Positions 63,059-64,000 of a stretch of DNA of 64,000 nt are shown piece after piece (the stretch's first letter is position 1; each line of letters begins with the position of its first letter). Below the pieces are notes generated by a model. That model was not told the origin of the DNA and did not search any database. It was given only the letters and a program-made list of their open reading frames with translations. This DNA comes from Hymenobacter sediminicola (GTDB lineage Bacteria; Bacteroidota; Bacteroidia; Cytophagales; Hymenobacteraceae), in assembly GCF_014250515.1 (NCBI RefSeq), contig NZ_CP060202.1, positions 1,361,001 to 1,425,000 on the forward strand, read 5' to 3'. The position numbers and the translations under genes are program-made.

Positions 63059-64000
63059 TCTGTTTTCTGTTGCAGCGGCGGTTGTTGGGGGCATTGCTAT
63101 TCCTGCTGCTCGGTTTAGGCAAGCCAGGTGCAGCGCAGCCGGGCCGCAACCCACTCAAGCAGCTACTCCATGCCGATACTGCCCGTTTCGGACGCATTCT
63201 GGCTAACCCGGCCGCATACCGCGTGCAGATTCTCTATACCCGCGTCAACCGGGATGTGCAGGGCCGGCCGCATTTTCGCACGTTCCGGTATGGCGTTTCG
63301 GGAAATCAGTATTTCTATCCGGCCAGCACCGTGAAGCTGCCGGCGGCCGCGCTGGCCCTGCAGAAGGTGCGCCGCATCCGCCAGCAAGTGCCCGGCCTCA
63401 CGGCCGCCGCATCCCTGCGCATCGACTCGGCTTTTGCCGGACAGACGCGGGTGGACCGGGATACATCGGCCGCCAATGGCCGGGCCAGCGTGGGGCACTA
63501 CATACGCAAGGTATTGCTGGTGAGTGACAATGATGCTTATAATCGGCTCTACGAATTTGTGGGCCAGCAGGAGCTGAACGCACAACTACGCCGCCTGAAC
63601 TTGCGCCAAACGCGCCTCATTCACCGCCTGTCGGTCGGGGACCAGGAGCCCGGCTCGCGCCACACCAATCCGCTGGCGCTGTATGCGGATACGTCGCTGA
63701 CGCGCCCGCTCTACATGCAGCCGGCGGCCTACAACAACCAGCCTCTGCCAAAACTGGCCGCCCGGGACTTTCGCATCGGCAAAGCGTATATGCAAGGCGA
63801 GAAGCGTGTGGAAACGCCAATGGATTTCGGTACCAAGAACAACTTTCCCTTGCCCGAGCAGCAGCAGGTGCTGCGGACTTTGCTGTTCCCGGAGTCGGTG
63901 CCCGCAAAGCAACGGTTTCAGCTGGAAGAAATAGATTATCAGTTTCTATACCGCTACCTCTCCATGCTGCCGCACGAAAGTTGGCAGCCGCGCTACGATG
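63049..64000 (+). CDS. Serine hydrolase (class A beta-lactamase fold), cut by the window end
   Basis: Translated by eye from the ATG at 63049; the frame stays open to the right edge, so the C-terminus is missing. About 317 residues are visible. A hydrophobic N-terminus (LLCFLLQRRLLGALLFLLLGLG) suggests export. SxxK is in YPASTVKLPAAALAL (Ser near residue 93) and SDN in VLLVSDNDAYNRLYEFV, as in class A beta-lactamases and related serine hydrolases; the KTG motif is not reached. Loss of a normal beta-lactamase context and the long insert suggest a general serine hydrolase. The start codon lies within a hairpin; a downstream in-frame TTG is an alternative. Confidence 0.8.
   Translation, partial: MRLLCFLLQRRLLGALLFLLLGLGKPGAAQPGRNPLKQLLHADTARFGRILANPAAYRVQILYTRVNRDVQGRPHFRTFRYGVSGNQYFYPASTVKLPAAALALQKVRRIRQQVPGLTAAASLRIDSAFAGQTRVDRDTSAANGRASVGHYIRKVLLVSDNDAYNRLYEFVGQQELNAQLRRLNLRQTRLIHRLSVGDQEPGSRHTNPLALYADTSLTRPLYMQPAAYNNQPLPKLAARDFRIGKAYMQGEKRVETPMDFGTKNNFPLPEQQQVLRTLLFPESVPAKQRFQLEEIDYQFLYRYLSMLPHESWQPRYD

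Overview
The window looks like a chromosomal segment of a GC-rich Bacteroidota bacterium, most likely Hymenobacter or a close relative in the Cytophagales. The evidence is: type A Por secretion (T9SS) C-terminal sorting domains; Bacteroidota-type promoter -7 elements (TAnnTTTG); few strong Shine-Dalgarno sites; the gene order parA-parB-DUF5683-dapB-lepB; a fused phosphoserine phosphatase/phosphoglycerate dehydrogenase; and family-level matches such as DUF6438, DUF5683 and FucP-type sugar transporters. The assignment rests on content and style, not on a marker gene. I saw no rRNA, tRNA, CRISPR array, insertion sequence or prophage.

Region 1 (1-12.2 kb) is core housekeeping, mostly on the minus strand: chromosome partition (parA, parB), DUF5683, lysine/peptidoglycan synthesis (dapB), signal peptidase (lepB, cut by the window edge), a UPF0173 metallo-hydrolase, an oligopeptide-binding lipoprotein (plus strand), a DUF6438 lipoprotein, yidC and pyrG. 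An inverted repeat made of two separated parS-like half-sites lies just upstream of parB.

Region 2 (12.3-22.9 kb) is mixed metabolism and envelope: a thioredoxin-reductase-like oxidoreductase behind a promoter whose spacer is an operator-like palindrome, a Gfo/Idh/MocA oxidoreductase, a PBP4-type peptidase, the SerB-SerA fusion, a DUF421 membrane protein with a zinc-ribbon tail, GNAT, AraC-type regulator, SgcJ-like and YaeR-like proteins.

Region 3 (23-50 kb) is rich in carbohydrate enzymes. Two GH30 enzymes sit beside a FucP-type sugar transporter. Further on come two GH13 paralogues (one cytoplasmic, one lipoprotein), a secreted GH31 with a T9SS-like tail, a GH13 branching enzyme (glgB), a single-domain glycosyltransferase-like protein and a cytoplasmic GH31. 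Together they suggest uptake and turnover of beta-glucosides and alpha-glucans. A class D beta-lactamase, D-aminoacylase, YceI and gamma-glutamyltransferase are interspersed.

Region 4 (50-64 kb) is surface and accessory: FAS1 lipoprotein, an alpha/beta hydrolase lacking its catalytic serine, an AT-richer island with a frame-shifted lipoprotein carrying MABP-like repeats and two tandem beta-barrel paralogues, a lipase-like protein, two T9SS cargo paralogues, a rhomboid protease and a second membrane protein sharing its N-terminal module, an FkbM methyltransferase, a disordered small protein and a serine hydrolase cut by the window end.

A recurring feature is long, near-perfect hairpins between convergent genes (for example 37-bp arms at 7136-7211 and a 54-base perfect palindrome at 13277-13330), probably acting as bidirectional terminators. 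The best candidates for undescribed biology are the MABP-lipoprotein/barrel island, the shared N-terminal module around 60-62.5 kb, the single-domain glycosyltransferase beside glgB, and the split parS-like repeat.
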